Shown here: positions 17,523-26,143 of the stretch, one piece after another | Numbering within the stretch: position 1 is the stretch's first letter | How the letters are laid out: every line of letters begins with the position of its first letter | NCBI GenBank assembly: GCA_025454755.1 | Contig: JALONV010000026.1 | Span: 1 to 33,159, forward strand | Length of the DNA stretch: 33,159 nucleotides | DNA from: Bacteroidales bacterium | GTDB taxonomy: Bacteria; Bacteroidota; Bacteroidia; Bacteroidales; VadinHA17 | Reading direction: 5' to 3' | Made by a program: the position numbers and the translations under genes | The notes under the pieces: generated by a model | Told to the model about the DNA's origin: nothing | Database searches by the model: none | Seen by the model: the letters and a program-made list of their open reading frames with translations, nothing else

Positions 17523-19420
17523 TAAGCCCGGACGTTTCTCCCCTCTATATAATTTATGAATGACTGATTGGCTACTTTATTGCCTCCGGGGGTTGGATAA
17601 TTGCCGGTAAAGTACCAGTCGCCGGTGTGTCCCGGACAGGCCTCATGAAGTCCCTCAATCGACTGGAATACAATTTTCACTTCCGATTTTATTTCTTCCG
17701 ACTTAAGCATTGAAGATATCTTTCCTGATACTTCCTCCGTGCAGAATGGCTTGTAAATCTCTCTGACCAGATTGCGGATCTCATCAACCGGTTTCTTATT
17801 TTCAGCTTTCGCTTCTTCATAGATCTTGTCAATGAGCGAGGTCTTGCCGTGATCCTTAAGAAGCTCAATTGCTGCCTTAAATGCGATAAGGTCGCCAAGT
17901 TTTGCCATATCTATTCCATAACAGTCGGGATATCGCAGCTGGGGAGAAGATGAAACAATAACAATTTTCCGCGGATCCAGCCTGTCGAGTATGCGGATTA
18001 TACTCCTTTTAAGAGTTGTGCCTCTAACTATTGAATCATCTATAACCACAAGATTATCCACTCCTCTTTTAATGACTCCATAGGTAACATCATATATATG
18101 TCCGACAAGGTCGTCCCTTCCCTTATCGCTGGTAATGAATGTTCTCAGTTTCGCATCCTTTACGGCAATCTTTTCTACCCTTGGTCTGCGGTTAATGATT
18201 TCGGAAAGCTCTTCCTCACCGGGCAGTATGCCTTTTTTCAGGATAATATCAATCTTTGACCTGTTAAGATAATCCTCAACTCCTTTAATAAGTCCGTAAA
18301 ATGCGCTCTCGGCGGTATTGGGGATATAAGAAAAAACTGTGTGATCGAGATCGAAATCTACTGCTTTCAGGACGGTTCCTGTCAGCAGCTCACCAAGTTT
18401 TTTTCTCTCCCTGTAGATTGCTTTATCGGTGCCTCTTGAAAAATATATTCTTTCAAAAGAGCATTTCCTGATCTCTGCATCATCTCTCACTCTTTCAACT
18501 GAAGTATCGCCGGAGGCTTTGATAATTATCGCATGTGCAGGGGGAAGTTCCAGGACATTATCGGTGCGTATATTGAAAATAGTCTGTATCACAGGTCTCT
18601 CGGAAGCAACCACAACCACTTCATCATCAATATAATAAAAAGCAGGCCTTATTCCTGAAGGATCACGCATCACGAAGGCATCACCATGGCCTACCATCCC
18701 TGCCATTGTATATCCGCCGTCCCAGTTGCGGCTTGCTTTAGAAAGGATGGTAACAAGATCAAGGTTCTTTTCGATCATCGGGGAGATCTCCTTTTTTGAA
18801 TATCCCTGCTCCTTGAACTGCCAGTAGAGTCTTTCATTTTCCTCATCGAGCCTGTGTCCTACGTTTTCGAGGATTGTTACAGTATCTGAAAAATCAATTG
18901 GATTCTGTCCAAGGTCGATAAGGTGATTGAATACTTCCCCGACATTTGTCAGGTTGAAGTTGCCGGCCATTACAAGGTTCTTCGATTTCCAATTGTTTTC
19001 ACGGCTGACCGGATGAACATAATCGATCTTGTAATTTCCGTATGTACCGTACCTGAGGTGGCCAAGGTATACATCACATGCAAAAGGTATCTTGTCTTTA
19101 ATGTACTCCGGGGTATATAATCCGCCATTGCCGTTCCCTGTGATCTTTTCTATGTCCTCGTAAATGAGTCCGAATATTTCCCTGATAGGATCGGCCTTGT
19201 TGGATCTCTGCCTGAAAATATATCTTTTGCCTGGTTCAACATTAAGCTTAATTCCGGCAATTCCGGCTCCGTCCTGTCCACGGTTATGCTGCTTCTCCAT
19301 CATGAGATACATTTTCTGAAGCCCGTAATCCCATGATCCGTATTTGTCAGTATAGTAGTCAAGCGGTTTGCGCAATCTTAACATCGCAATGCCGCATTCA
19401 TGTTTAATACTTTCACTCAT
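17519..19420 (-). CDS. purF: PurF-family amidophosphoribosyltransferase, long form
   Basis: Class II glutamine amidotransferase fused to a phosphoribosyltransferase fold, predicted to make phosphoribosylamine from PRPP and glutamine in purine synthesis. A short leader precedes the N-terminal nucleophile Cys9 (HECGIA), which needs propeptide removal. Further on are RGQDGAGIA (48-56), LGHLRYGTYG (119-128), RDPSGIRPAFYY, and the PRPP loop VVIDDSIVRGTT (458-469). FTGNYPT near the end matches the PurF C terminus. At 633 aa it is over 100 residues longer than a standard PurF, with insertions in the amidotransferase half (about 60-120, 160-230) and in the C-terminal part. It may be a second PurF-like paralogue. 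It starts 4 bp after the SPOR gene. Confidence 0.85.
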   Translation of the reverse strand: MSESIKHECGIAMLRLRKPLDYYTDKYGSWDYGLQKMYLMMEKQHNRGQDGAGIAGIKLNVEPGKRYIFRQRSNKADPIREIFGLIYEDIEKITGNGNGGLYTPEYIKDKIPFACDVYLGHLRYGTYGNYKIDYVHPVSRENNWKSKNLVMAGNFNLTNVGEVFNHLIDLGQNPIDFSDTVTILENVGHRLDEENERLYWQFKEQGYSKKEISPMIEKNLDLVTILSKASRNWDGGYTMAGMVGHGDAFVMRDPSGIRPAFYYIDDEVVVVASERPVIQTIFNIRTDNVLELPPAHAIIIKASGDTSVERVRDDAEIRKCSFERIYFSRGTDKAIYRERKKLGELLTGTVLKAVDFDLDHTVFSYIPNTAESAFYGLIKGVEDYLNRSKIDIILKKGILPGEEELSEIINRRPRVEKIAVKDAKLRTFITSDKGRDDLVGHIYDVTYGVIKRGVDNLVVIDDSIVRGTTLKRSIIRILDRLDPRKIVIVSSSPQLRYPDCYGIDMAKLGDLIAFKAAIELLKDHGKTSLIDKIYEEAKAENKKPVDEIRNLVREIYKPFCTEEVSGKISSMLKSEEIKSEVKIVFQSIEGLHEACPGHTGDWYFTGNYPTPGGNKVANQSFINYIEGRNVRAY

Positions 19421-19424
19421 TTTG

Positions 19425-19898
19425 TTATCTGATCAGGTCGGGGAAGAAAATTTTATCAAGCACGAAGTACGCATCGGGAAATTCTTTTTTGATCATCATC
19501 AGGTCTTTGTAACCTTCAGTGGTTGTTCTGTAGTTTCCGACCCTTACCATGTACCATCCCGGGTCGGTATATTGCACATATGCTTTCATGTCACCGAACT
19601 TATTCAGGAAGTTTAGCATCACTTTGTTTGATTCTTCGCGGGCTGTCCTGACGGAGCTGTAATATATCTGAATACGCCATCCGTTCATACCCTGTCTTCC
19701 GTCGGAAGTTTTGTTGTCTTTTTGTTTTGCAATATATCTGCTAATGAGCGTGTCGACGCCACTGCTCTGGTCGATAACAAGTGTCCCCGGACTTCCCGGC
19801 CTGGAAAAAAGATCAGCCGTTCTTATGAAAGCCTGAGCATTGCAGAAGGCGGTTGTAAGACCTGTAACAAGAAGCAGAAAAAAAATCTTTCGGGACAT
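19425..19898 (-). CDS. Exported SPOR-domain protein
   Basis: Predicted periplasmic protein of 157 aa. The ATG at 19898 is chosen because it gives a clean signal peptide (MSRKIFFLLLVTGLTTAFCNAQA); an upstream start at 19985 would add 29 uncharacteristic residues and overlap the lipoprotein gene. The C-terminal 80 residues (from about WRIQIYYSS to the end) match a SPOR fold: two beta-alpha-beta-beta halves with GWYMVRVGNYRTTTEGYKDLMMIKKEFPDAYFV. SPOR domains bind glycan strands lacking stem peptides. It sits 16 bp after the lipoprotein gene and 4 bp before purF. Partner and exact role are unknown. Confidence 0.8.
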   Translation of the reverse strand: MSRKIFFLLLVTGLTTAFCNAQAFIRTADLFSRPGSPGTLVIDQSSGVDTLISRYIAKQKDNKTSDGRQGMNGWRIQIYYSSVRTAREESNKVMLNFLNKFGDMKAYVQYTDPGWYMVRVGNYRTTTEGYKDLMMIKKEFPDAYFVLDKIFFPDLIR

Positions 19899-19914
19899 GC
19901 GGCAAAGATAAATG

Positions 19915-21009
19915 TTATTGCGAAGATTTAAGGGCAAGATAGAAATTCCCACCCTTTGATCCTGCCACAAGAAAATTTCCGTCATAATTTAAATCCATAT
20001 CGGAGCCGAATGCATCCGTGGTATATGAATCACACTCACTGAACATTCTCATAATTCCGGCATCGGAACCATCATTTGCATTTGCTTTTCTGAAGATGAA
20101 GCAGTTTTTATTAAGCATGACAACTCCACCTGATTCATTAAGTATAAGCGATGAACCCGAGTTTGAGTTTTCAAGATATTTTTTCCAGGAAACCTCCCCC
20201 AGTCTTGTTAAAGAGGCGAGGTATGAATTATTAAGAGTCCCCGACATATTCGATGCTTCCATTCTTCCTGTAACATAAACATTGCCTGAACCGTCAGGTA
20301 CAGCATCATAGCAGGCAGCAGTGAAGTCAGGATTATTATAAAGTTCTGTTTCCCAGAGCTTCTGAATGCTCTTATTGTATTTTGCAATAGTGGCTTTTGG
20401 CTTCTGGCTGCCGTTTTTTCTTGTCAGCGGAAGGTAAATATTACCTGAACCATCTTCGGATGCATTATTTGCAGCAACAAAGCCGGTTTCGATACTTGTG
20501 GTTTCCATTTTTTGCTTTATCTGGCCCGTAGTATCAAACCTGACAAAAAGGATGCCGGTATCGCCATTGTCTGATGAATCAGGGCTGGCCGATCCGACTG
20601 CAAGGAAAATGCCGCTACCTTCATATGCCAGGCTGCTGATGTCGAGATAAAAACCGGCAGCTATTGTGGTATCCCATACCATGGATCCGGTTCTGTCGAT
20701 ACGTGTAAGAAGCATATCTCCATCGCTGCTGCCGGCAGCAATAAAACCTGATGTATCAGACCATGCCGAGCTGAATAAACCTTCCCTGACGGACGTGTAA
20801 TCTGCCTCGATGCTTCTTCCTCGGTTGAATTTCACCAGGTATGGTTTACCCGACAGCATGCCACAACTCAGAATTCCTGAATCCTGCGCCAATCCAACGA
20901 AGAAAGCATTTCCCTGGCCAATTGATCTTTCCCAGATTATATTGTCACCCTCTTTTTTGCACGCAGAAAATAAAAGTATCAGCAGAAATAAGGGGATCAG
21001 CTTTTTCAT
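19915..21009 (-). CDS. Lipoprotein of unknown function, beta-propeller-like
   Basis: I do not recognise a named family. The 364-aa protein starts with a lipoprotein signal peptide, MKKLIPLFLLILLFSACKK, with the lipobox Cys at residue 17. The mature part has recurrent short beta-type blocks of about 45-55 residues with D/G-rich turns (DGSGNIYLPL, DGSGNVYVTG, SSDGDMLLTRID, YDGNFLVAGS). This suggests a WD40- or SBBP-like beta-propeller on the envelope surface. It lies 11 bp after yebC and 16 bp before the SPOR gene, in the same direction. Confidence 0.75.
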   Translation of the reverse strand: MKKLIPLFLLILLFSACKKEGDNIIWERSIGQGNAFFVGLAQDSGILSCGMLSGKPYLVKFNRGRSIEADYTSVREGLFSSAWSDTSGFIAAGSSDGDMLLTRIDRTGSMVWDTTIAAGFYLDISSLAYEGSGIFLAVGSASPDSSDNGDTGILFVRFDTTGQIKQKMETTSIETGFVAANNASEDGSGNIYLPLTRKNGSQKPKATIAKYNKSIQKLWETELYNNPDFTAACYDAVPDGSGNVYVTGRMEASNMSGTLNNSYLASLTRLGEVSWKKYLENSNSGSSLILNESGGVVMLNKNCFIFRKANANDGSDAGIMRMFSECDSYTTDAFGSDMDLNYDGNFLVAGSKGGNFYLALKSSQ

Positions 21010-21020
21010 TACATAAATTA

Positions 21021-21764
21021 TTATTCGAGGGCTGCAGCCAGTTCATCAGTTATCTCGAGGTTATGGTAGACATTCTGGATATCATCATCGTCTTCAAGTG
21101 TCTCGATGAATTTCAGCACTTTTTTTGCCGACTCGACATCAAGCTTCTTGGTTTCATGAGGAATCCTCTTCAGTCCTGATTCTTCAGGTTCAATGCTAAG
21201 TTCAGCTAGCTTTTTGCTGATGCTTCCAAAATCTTCCTTTGCGCATGTAATGGTTATCGTGTCATCATCCACCTCAAAATCCTGTGCTCCGGCATCAATC
21301 ATCTCCAGCTCCAGCTCCTCAAGATTATGCCCTTCATTCTTTATAGTAAAAGTCCCTTTCCTTTCGAAGAGGAAGCTTAATGATCCATTTGTACCAAGGT
21401 TACCTCCATATTTATTGAAGACAGACCTTACTGATGCTACTGTCCTGTTGTTATTATCGGTGAGACATTCGGCAAAAACTGCAATACCGTGAGGCGCATA
21501 TCCTTCAAAAGAAGTTTCGGTATAACTTACCGCATCAGCACCAACAGCTTTTTTAATTGCCCTTTCAATATTATCCTTCGGCATATTTGCACCCTTTGCA
21601 TTCTGAATAGCAAGCCTCAGGCGTGAATTCGAATCAGGATCACCGCCTCCTTCCCTGGCAGAAATGATTATCTCCTTTATGATCTTTGTAAAGATCTTTC
21701 CTCTCTTGGCATCAGCTGCCCCTTTCTTCCTTTTAATAGTTGACCATTTGCTGTGACCTGACAT
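21021..21764 (-). CDS. yebC: YebC/PmpR-family protein
   Basis: Widely conserved cytoplasmic protein. The family was described as a DNA-binding regulator, and more recent work ties members to translation of difficult peptide motifs. The 247-aa protein has the full signature: MSGHSKWSTIKRKKGAADAKRGKIFTKI at the N terminus, NAKGANMPKDNIERAIKK, the EGYAPHG motif and NNRTVASVRSVFNKYGGNLG. The C-terminal 80 residues are acidic and form the third domain. It heads the minus-strand run and has its own -7 element 26 bp upstream. Confidence 0.97.
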   Translation of the reverse strand: MSGHSKWSTIKRKKGAADAKRGKIFTKIIKEIIISAREGGGDPDSNSRLRLAIQNAKGANMPKDNIERAIKKAVGADAVSYTETSFEGYAPHGIAVFAECLTDNNNRTVASVRSVFNKYGGNLGTNGSLSFLFERKGTFTIKNEGHNLEELELEMIDAGAQDFEVDDDTITITCAKEDFGSISKKLAELSIEPEESGLKRIPHETKKLDVESAKKVLKFIETLEDDDDIQNVYHNLEITDELAAALE

Positions 21765-21790
21765 AAACTTATTTTAAAATGTTATGAGTG

Positions 21791-21798
21791 CAAAATTA
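21791..21798 (-). promoter_or_regulatory. -7 element for yebC transcription unit
   Basis: On the minus strand TAATTTTG matches the TAnnTTTG consensus exactly and ends 26 bp before the yebC ATG. No clear TTTG is seen at -33. Because the four genes that follow are nearly contiguous, this may serve yebC, the lipoprotein, the SPOR gene and purF together. Confidence 0.5.
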
Positions 21799-21840
21799 AA
21801 TATTTCTTTCTACTTATGTATTTTTGTGCTTTAAAATTAT

Positions 21841-21901
21841 GGCGTCAGGCGTCAGGCCAGATCAGGTAATGCCTGTTGCCCGAAGCCCGATGCCTGTAGC
21901 C
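21841..21901. repeat. Heptamer repeat array with inverted halves
   Basis: Two tandem GGCGTCA units at 21841-21854 are followed, after a short spacer, by five contiguous heptamers at 21867-21901: TAATGCC, TGTTGCC, CGAAGCC, CGATGCC, TGTAGCC. The GGC/GCC core recurs every 7 bp and the two halves are roughly inverted, so the array could form an imperfect hairpin. It lies between the yebC and miaB starts. Confidence 0.6.
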
Positions 21902-21924
21902 TTGATAATAGGATTACGATTTTA

Positions 21925-23274
21925 ATGAATACAGAGAGTTCTAAAGTGAATAAGAAAGTATTTATAGAGACCTACGGCTGCCAGATGAATGTTGCTGACA
22001 GCGAAGTGGTTATGTCAATTCTTGAAGGTAAGGGATTCAGGCTGACAGATGATATAAACAGTGCCGGACTGATACTGATAAATACCTGTTCGATACGCGA
22101 GAACGCGGAACAACGAATCTGGAGGAGACTTAAAGCTATAAGTCACCTTAAGAAGAAAAACAGGAATCTGATCGTCGGACTGACAGGTTGTATGGCTGAA
22201 AGACTGAAGGAAAAAGTAATTGAAACCGACCGCCTGGTTGACATAGTGGTCGGGCCGGATGCATACCGTGACCTTCCAAACCTGATAGTTGAAGCAGAAT
22301 CCGGACATAAAGCAGTCAATGTACTTCTTTCCCGGGAGGAAACTTATGCTGACATCTCGCCTGTGAGGATGGACAGGAACGGAGTCTCATCATTCGTATC
22401 GATTATGAGAGGATGCAACAATATGTGCGCTTACTGCGTGGTGCCATATGTGCGAGGAGGAGAGAGAAGCCGTGATCCGGAATCGATAATCAGGGAAACA
22501 ACCGAGCTTTTTGAGTCAGGTTACAGAGAGGTAACTCTCCTTGGTCAGAATGTCGATTCTTACAAATGGGAAGATGGAGGAGAATCTGTCACTTTCGCCG
22601 GACTGCTTGAAAAAACGGCGTTGATTGACCCTCTCCTGAGAGTCAGGTTTTCAACATCTCATCCTAAAGATATTTCCGATGATCTTCTGAAAACGATAGC
22701 ACGGCATAGCAATATCTGCAAACATATACACCTTCCCGCACAGAGCGGGAGCAGCAGGATCCTGAAGCTTATGAACCGTGAATATACCCGTGAATGGTAT
22801 ATGGACAGGATTTCAGCTATAAAGAAGATCATTCCGGGATGTGCTCTTTCCACCGACATGATTGCAGGTTTCTGTACTGAGACCGAAGAAGATCATAAGG
22901 CTTCTCTTTCGCTTATGGAATGGGCGGGATTCGATTTTGCATACATGTTCAAATACAGTGAGAGGCCGGGCACTAAAGCTGCCAGAAAATTAAAAGATGA
23001 TATTCATGAGGATGTCAAGACCAGAAGGCTCAATGAAATAATTTCTCTTCAGAATAAGCTCTCAGCTATATCGAAGAAGCATGATGTAGGAAAAACATTC
23101 GAGGTGTTGGTTGAAGGAAGATCAAAGAGATCCCCGGATCATTTTTCAGGCCGGACTTCTCAGAACAAGGTAGTTGTTTTTCCAAGAGGGAAGCACAGGA
23201 AAGGTGAATACGTGAACGTGCTGATTGAGAAATCCACTTCAGCAACCCTGATTGGTAAAGTTGTCCGATCCTGA
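21925..23274 (+). CDS. miaB: tRNA-2-methylthio-N6-dimethylallyladenosine synthase
   Basis: Radical-SAM methylthiotransferase that converts i6A37 to ms2i6A37 in tRNAs. The 449-aa protein has the three Cys of the N-terminal auxiliary iron-sulfur cluster (C19, C55, C89), with C19 in the MiaB-type ETYGCQMN. The radical-SAM triad C164-x3-C168-x2-C171 lies in RGCNNMCAYCVVPYVRGGERSR. LLGQNVDSY, STSHPKDISDDLL and a C-terminal TRAM domain (about 380-449) follow. GCQMN and RGGERSR favour MiaB over MtaB or RimO. It ends 6 bp from the convergent aspS. Confidence 0.97.
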   Translation: MNTESSKVNKKVFIETYGCQMNVADSEVVMSILEGKGFRLTDDINSAGLILINTCSIRENAEQRIWRRLKAISHLKKKNRNLIVGLTGCMAERLKEKVIETDRLVDIVVGPDAYRDLPNLIVEAESGHKAVNVLLSREETYADISPVRMDRNGVSSFVSIMRGCNNMCAYCVVPYVRGGERSRDPESIIRETTELFESGYREVTLLGQNVDSYKWEDGGESVTFAGLLEKTALIDPLLRVRFSTSHPKDISDDLLKTIARHSNICKHIHLPAQSGSSRILKLMNREYTREWYMDRISAIKKIIPGCALSTDMIAGFCTETEEDHKASLSLMEWAGFDFAYMFKYSERPGTKAARKLKDDIHEDVKTRRLNEIISLQNKLSAISKKHDVGKTFEVLVEGRSKRSPDHFSGRTSQNKVVVFPRGKHRKGEYVNVLIEKSTSATLIGKVVRS

Positions 23275-23280
23275 AAGCAG

Positions 23281-25038
23281 CTACTTTTTTTCTTTTCTGA
23301 TATCGATCATCAGCTCATTGAGCTGTTTCTCTGATATTGTTGAAGGAGTATCCAGCATCACATCCCTTCCTGAATTGTTTTTCGGGAAAGCTATGAAGTC
23401 GCGGATAGAATCCTGGCCACCGAACATTGCAACCCACCTGTCGAAACCAAATGCAATTCCTCCATGAGGAGGCGCTCCGTATTTAAATGCATTGAGCAGG
23501 AATCCAAATTGATTTTCGGCTTCTGCCTCCGTAAATCCAAGCACTTTAAACATTAACTTCTGGACTGCCGAATCGTGGATCCTGACCGAACCGCCGCCAA
23601 TCTCAACGCCATTTATCACAAGGTCGTATGCATTGGCGCGCACCTTCCCCGGATCTGTTTCCATGAGGTGCAGTTCTTCCGGTTTGGGAGATGTAAAAGG
23701 ATGGTGCATGGCAAAGAATCGTTTCTCCTCTTCGTCCCATTCAAGCAAAGGAAAATCAACTACCCACAAGGGACAGAATAAATCCTTTTTTCTGAGTCCT
23801 GATCTGTTCCCCATTTCGAGCCTCAGCTCAGAAAGTGCGGTAAGCGTTTTAATTTTCTCACCTGCAAGTATCAGGACAAGGTCGCCATTTTTTGCGTTCA
23901 TGGTTTCAGCCCATTTTGCAAGATCTTCAGGGGTATAGAATTTATCAGCTGAAGATTTTAGTGAGCCGTCGGTTCCATATTTCATATAGATGAGCCCCTT
24001 TGCTCCAATCTGCGGTTTCTTAACAAACTCAGTAAGCTCATCAAGCTGTTTCCTTGAATACGCCGAACAACCTTCAGCACAGATGCCACCGATATACTCT
24101 GCACCATCAAAGACCTGAAAACCTTTTCCTTTAACCAGGGCGGTGAGATCCCTGAACTTCATTCCAAAACGAAGATCCGGTTTGTCGGAACCGTAGTTTT
24201 CCAAAGCTTCCTTATATGACAGTTTTGGGAATGGTTCCTTAAATTCAACACCCTTAACCTGTTTGAAAAGATATTTTGCAAGACCTTCAAAAGTGTCGAG
24301 AATATCATCTCTTTCAACGAACGACATTTCACAGTCGATCTGTGAGAATTCAGGCTGCCTGTCGGCACGAAGGTCTTCATCGCGGAAGCATTTTACAAGC
24401 TGGAAATACCTGTCAAATCCGGCGACCATAAGCAGCTGCTTGAGTGTCTGAGGAGATTGCGGGAGTGCGTAGAATGTTCCGGGTTGCATCCGGCTCGGAA
24501 CGACAAAGTCGCGGGCGCCTTCAGGTGTGGATTTAATGAGAACCGGTGTCTCAACTTCAATGAAACCAATGGAATCCATGTACTTGCGGACTTCCTGTGC
24601 CACACGGTGACGAAGGATTATATTATTCTTGACTGAATTTCTCCTGAGGTCGAGATAACGGTATTTCATTCTCAGTTCCTCACCACCGTCGGTCTCTTCT
24701 TCGATTGTGAAGGGAGGAATTTCACTTTTGTTCAGAACACTAAGTTCGGTTACATCTATTTCGATCTCTCCTGTGGGCATTTTGAGATTTTTGTTGCTGC
24801 GTTCCCGCACTTTTCCTGCCGCTCTGATAACAAACTCACGGCCAAGCTTTCGTGCCTGCCCGCAGAGATCAGCGTTTGTCTCCATATTGAAGACAAGCTG
24901 TGTTATGCCGTAACGGTCGCGGAGATCGACGAATGTCATTCCCCCGAGGTCTCTCGATTTTTGAATCCATCCGCACAACGTGACATACTTACCTTCATCT
25001 TTGATTGCAAGCTCTCCGCATGTATGTGTTCTGTACAT
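23281..25038 (-). CDS. aspS: Aspartyl-tRNA synthetase
   Basis: Class II aminoacyl-tRNA synthetase charging tRNA-Asp. I place the start at 25038 ([10 protein letters not shown]), giving 585 aa, the normal bacterial length; a further upstream ATG at 25161 would add 41 hydrophobic residues read through a repeat element and a promoter-like site. Domains in order are an OB-fold anticodon-binding domain (1-105), catalytic motif 2 [20 protein letters not shown], the bacterial GAD insertion (about 275-405), and motif 3 [15 protein letters not shown]. Discrimination between Asp-only and Asp/Asn charging was not attempted. Confidence 0.97.
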   Translation of the reverse strand: MYRTHTCGELAIKDEGKYVTLCGWIQKSRDLGGMTFVDLRDRYGITQLVFNMETNADLCGQARKLGREFVIRAAGKVRERSNKNLKMPTGEIEIDVTELSVLNKSEIPPFTIEEETDGGEELRMKYRYLDLRRNSVKNNIILRHRVAQEVRKYMDSIGFIEVETPVLIKSTPEGARDFVVPSRMQPGTFYALPQSPQTLKQLLMVAGFDRYFQLVKCFRDEDLRADRQPEFSQIDCEMSFVERDDILDTFEGLAKYLFKQVKGVEFKEPFPKLSYKEALENYGSDKPDLRFGMKFRDLTALVKGKGFQVFDGAEYIGGICAEGCSAYSRKQLDELTEFVKKPQIGAKGLIYMKYGTDGSLKSSADKFYTPEDLAKWAETMNAKNGDLVLILAGEKIKTLTALSELRLEMGNRSGLRKKDLFCPLWVVDFPLLEWDEEEKRFFAMHHPFTSPKPEELHLMETDPGKVRANAYDLVINGVEIGGGSVRIHDSAVQKLMFKVLGFTEAEAENQFGFLLNAFKYGAPPHGGIAFGFDRWVAMFGGQDSIRDFIAFPKNNSGRDVMLDTPSTISEKQLNELMIDIRKEKK

Positions 25039-25059
25039 TGTTCTGCTTTTAAGTTTCAG

Positions 25060-25067
25060 CAAAATTA
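25060..25067 (-). promoter_or_regulatory. -7 element for aspS
   Basis: TAATTTTG on the minus strand fits TAnnTTTG and ends 21 bp before the ATG at 25038. This supports that start over the longer reading frame. It lies about 20 bp from the edge of the 25088-25192 repeat element. Confidence 0.5.
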
Positions 25068-25087
25068 AGAAAATTGATGAATTAATT

Positions 25088-25192
25088 TTAACCGCAAAGC
25101 ACGCTAAGTTTAAGCAAAGGACGCAAAGCAAAAACAATATCATTAATATCTTTGCGATCATTGCGCAGATTCTTCGCGACCTTTGCGGTTAA
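25088..25192. repeat. Intergenic element with 12-bp terminal inverted repeats
   Basis: Perfect 12-bp arms TTAACCGCAAAG (25088-25099) and CTTTGCGGTTAA (25181-25192) bound a 105-bp segment. Inside, GCAAAG recurs at 25114 and 25123, and CTTTGC at 25150, so the halves are inverted at several places. It carries no gene and sits in the gap between the divergent aspS and tadA starts. It resembles a miniature non-coding repeat, but no target-site duplication is apparent. Confidence 0.65.
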
Positions 25193-25228
25193 TGGATTTC
25201 TTCTTAATTTTAATCAGACTTTTTAAAA

Positions 25229-25669
25229 ATGAATGAATCAAAGGACGAAAAATATATGAAAGCTGCGCTTGCCGAAGCTCAGAAAGCCTACGACAGGCAG
25301 GAGATCCCGGTCGGAGCTGTTGTTGTTTGTAAGGATCTCATTATAGCCAAGGCACATAATCTTACTGAAACACTGAACGATCCTACAGCTCATGCCGAGA
25401 TGCAGGCGATTACTGCTGCCGCGAACTGGCTTGGAGGTAAGTATCTGACAGGATGTATAATATATGTAACGCTGGAACCCTGTGCAATGTGTGCCGGGGC
25501 AATAGGATGGAGCCAGGCATCGGGACTGGTGTATGGTGCCAGAGATGAAAAGAAGGGATATACACTGGTAAAAGGACAATTATTGCATCCGAAGACGAAG
25601 ATTGTAAAGGGCGTGATGGAAAAAGAGTGCAGGGATCTTATGTTAAATTTTTTTAAGTCAAAGAGATGA
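25229..25669 (+). CDS. tadA: tRNA-specific adenosine deaminase
   Basis: Zinc-dependent deaminase that converts A34 to inosine in tRNA-Arg(ACG). The 146-aa protein has the HAE catalytic motif (H55, E57) and the zinc-binding PCAMC (C85, C88), spaced as in Tad[10 protein letters not shown] and [24 protein letters not shown] match the family. Guanine or cytosine deaminases share the fold, but the motif context and length fit TadA. It is divergent from aspS across the repeat element, and its stop lies against an ORF6N gene fragment on the other strand. Confidence 0.95.
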   Translation: MNESKDEKYMKAALAEAQKAYDRQEIPVGAVVVCKDLIIAKAHNLTETLNDPTAHAEMQAITAAANWLGGKYLTGCIIYVTLEPCAMCAGAIGWSQASGLVYGARDEKKGYTLVKGQLLHPKTKIVKGVMEKECRDLMLNFFKSKR

Positions 25670-25962
25670 AACATAGCTACTCCTTGTTCTGTGAAAGCAT
25701 ATGGAAGTTTTCGACGACCGCCCCAACTTGATGTTCCAATTTGGAATATCAAGTTTTTAAATTCCTGTTTTGTCAGATGAAACATAAAGTCGTCAGGAAA
25801 TCTCCCTAAATTTCTTTTGACAGCTTTGTTGAGATTACCCGTTGTAACTCCATACAAATCAGCCAAATCAGTATCGAGCATCACTTTCTTATCTCTTATC
25901 AGATAGATCTTATTTGTAATGATTTCATCTGGTACAACCAGTTTAATGTCACTTTTTGTCAT
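25670..25962 (-). pseudogene. ORF6N-domain gene, 3'-truncated remnant
   Basis: The first 97 codons encode an ORF6N DNA-binding domain ([51 protein letters not shown]), a family found in phage antirepressors and Bacteroidota accessory regions. Family resemblance stops at AFTEQGVAM, about 25672. Beyond that the open frame runs another 94 codons antisense to tadA to a stop at 25390, in sequence that only mirrors tadA. The usual C-terminal part is missing. The fusion-like frame is probably non-functional; whether an N-terminal fragment is still made is unknown. Confidence 0.75.
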
Positions 25963-26027
25963 TTATTCCACTTTTAGCACGTCTAAATTTACGAATTAAT
26001 CCTGCATTTGCATAATTAAGAAAAAAT

Positions 26028-26054
26028 CTTGAGGTCACAATTTGTGATTTCAAG
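26028..26054. promoter_or_regulatory. 27-bp palindrome, possible operator
   Basis: The sequence is CTTGA-gg-TCACAA-T-TTGTGA-tt-TCAAG, an interrupted palindrome centred on 26041 with arms of 5 and 6 bp. It lies in the gap between the divergent ORF6N remnant and the membrane-protein gene, just upstream of a -7 element at 26060. Size and symmetry suit a dimeric DNA-binding protein; the cognate regulator is not known. Confidence 0.5.
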
Positions 26055-26059
26055 TTTGA

Positions 26060-26067
26060 TATTTTTG
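26060..26067 (+). promoter_or_regulatory. -7 element upstream of membrane-protein gene
   Basis: TATTTTTG matches TAnnTTTG. It is 76 bp before the ATG at 26144 and 5 bp downstream of the palindrome, so a protein bound there would overlap the -33 region. Confidence 0.4.
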
Positions 26068-26143
26068 CATAAGATCTTGTCTTTTTAGAGATGTACAAAG
26101 GATATTAAGAAAAAACCGATTAAGTTTACTAAAATTTATCGCT

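Noticed and set aside
19903-19910. TATCTTTG on the minus strand as a dedicated promoter for the SPOR gene
   Set aside because: It ends only 4 bp before the ATG and lies in a 16-bp intergenic gap within a compact run, so a chance match is more likely.
19899-19985. Upstream start for the SPOR protein
   Set aside because: It would bury the signal peptide behind 29 residues and overlap the lipoprotein gene; the ATG at 19898 starts the signal peptide.
21867-21901. Possible CRISPR-like array
   Set aside because: Units are 7 bp, contiguous and degenerate, with no spacers and no cas genes in the window.
25038-25161. N-terminal extension of AspRS as a membrane anchor
   Set aside because: The extra 41 codons come from the inverted-repeat element and a promoter-like site; homologues start at the [10 protein letters not shown] position.
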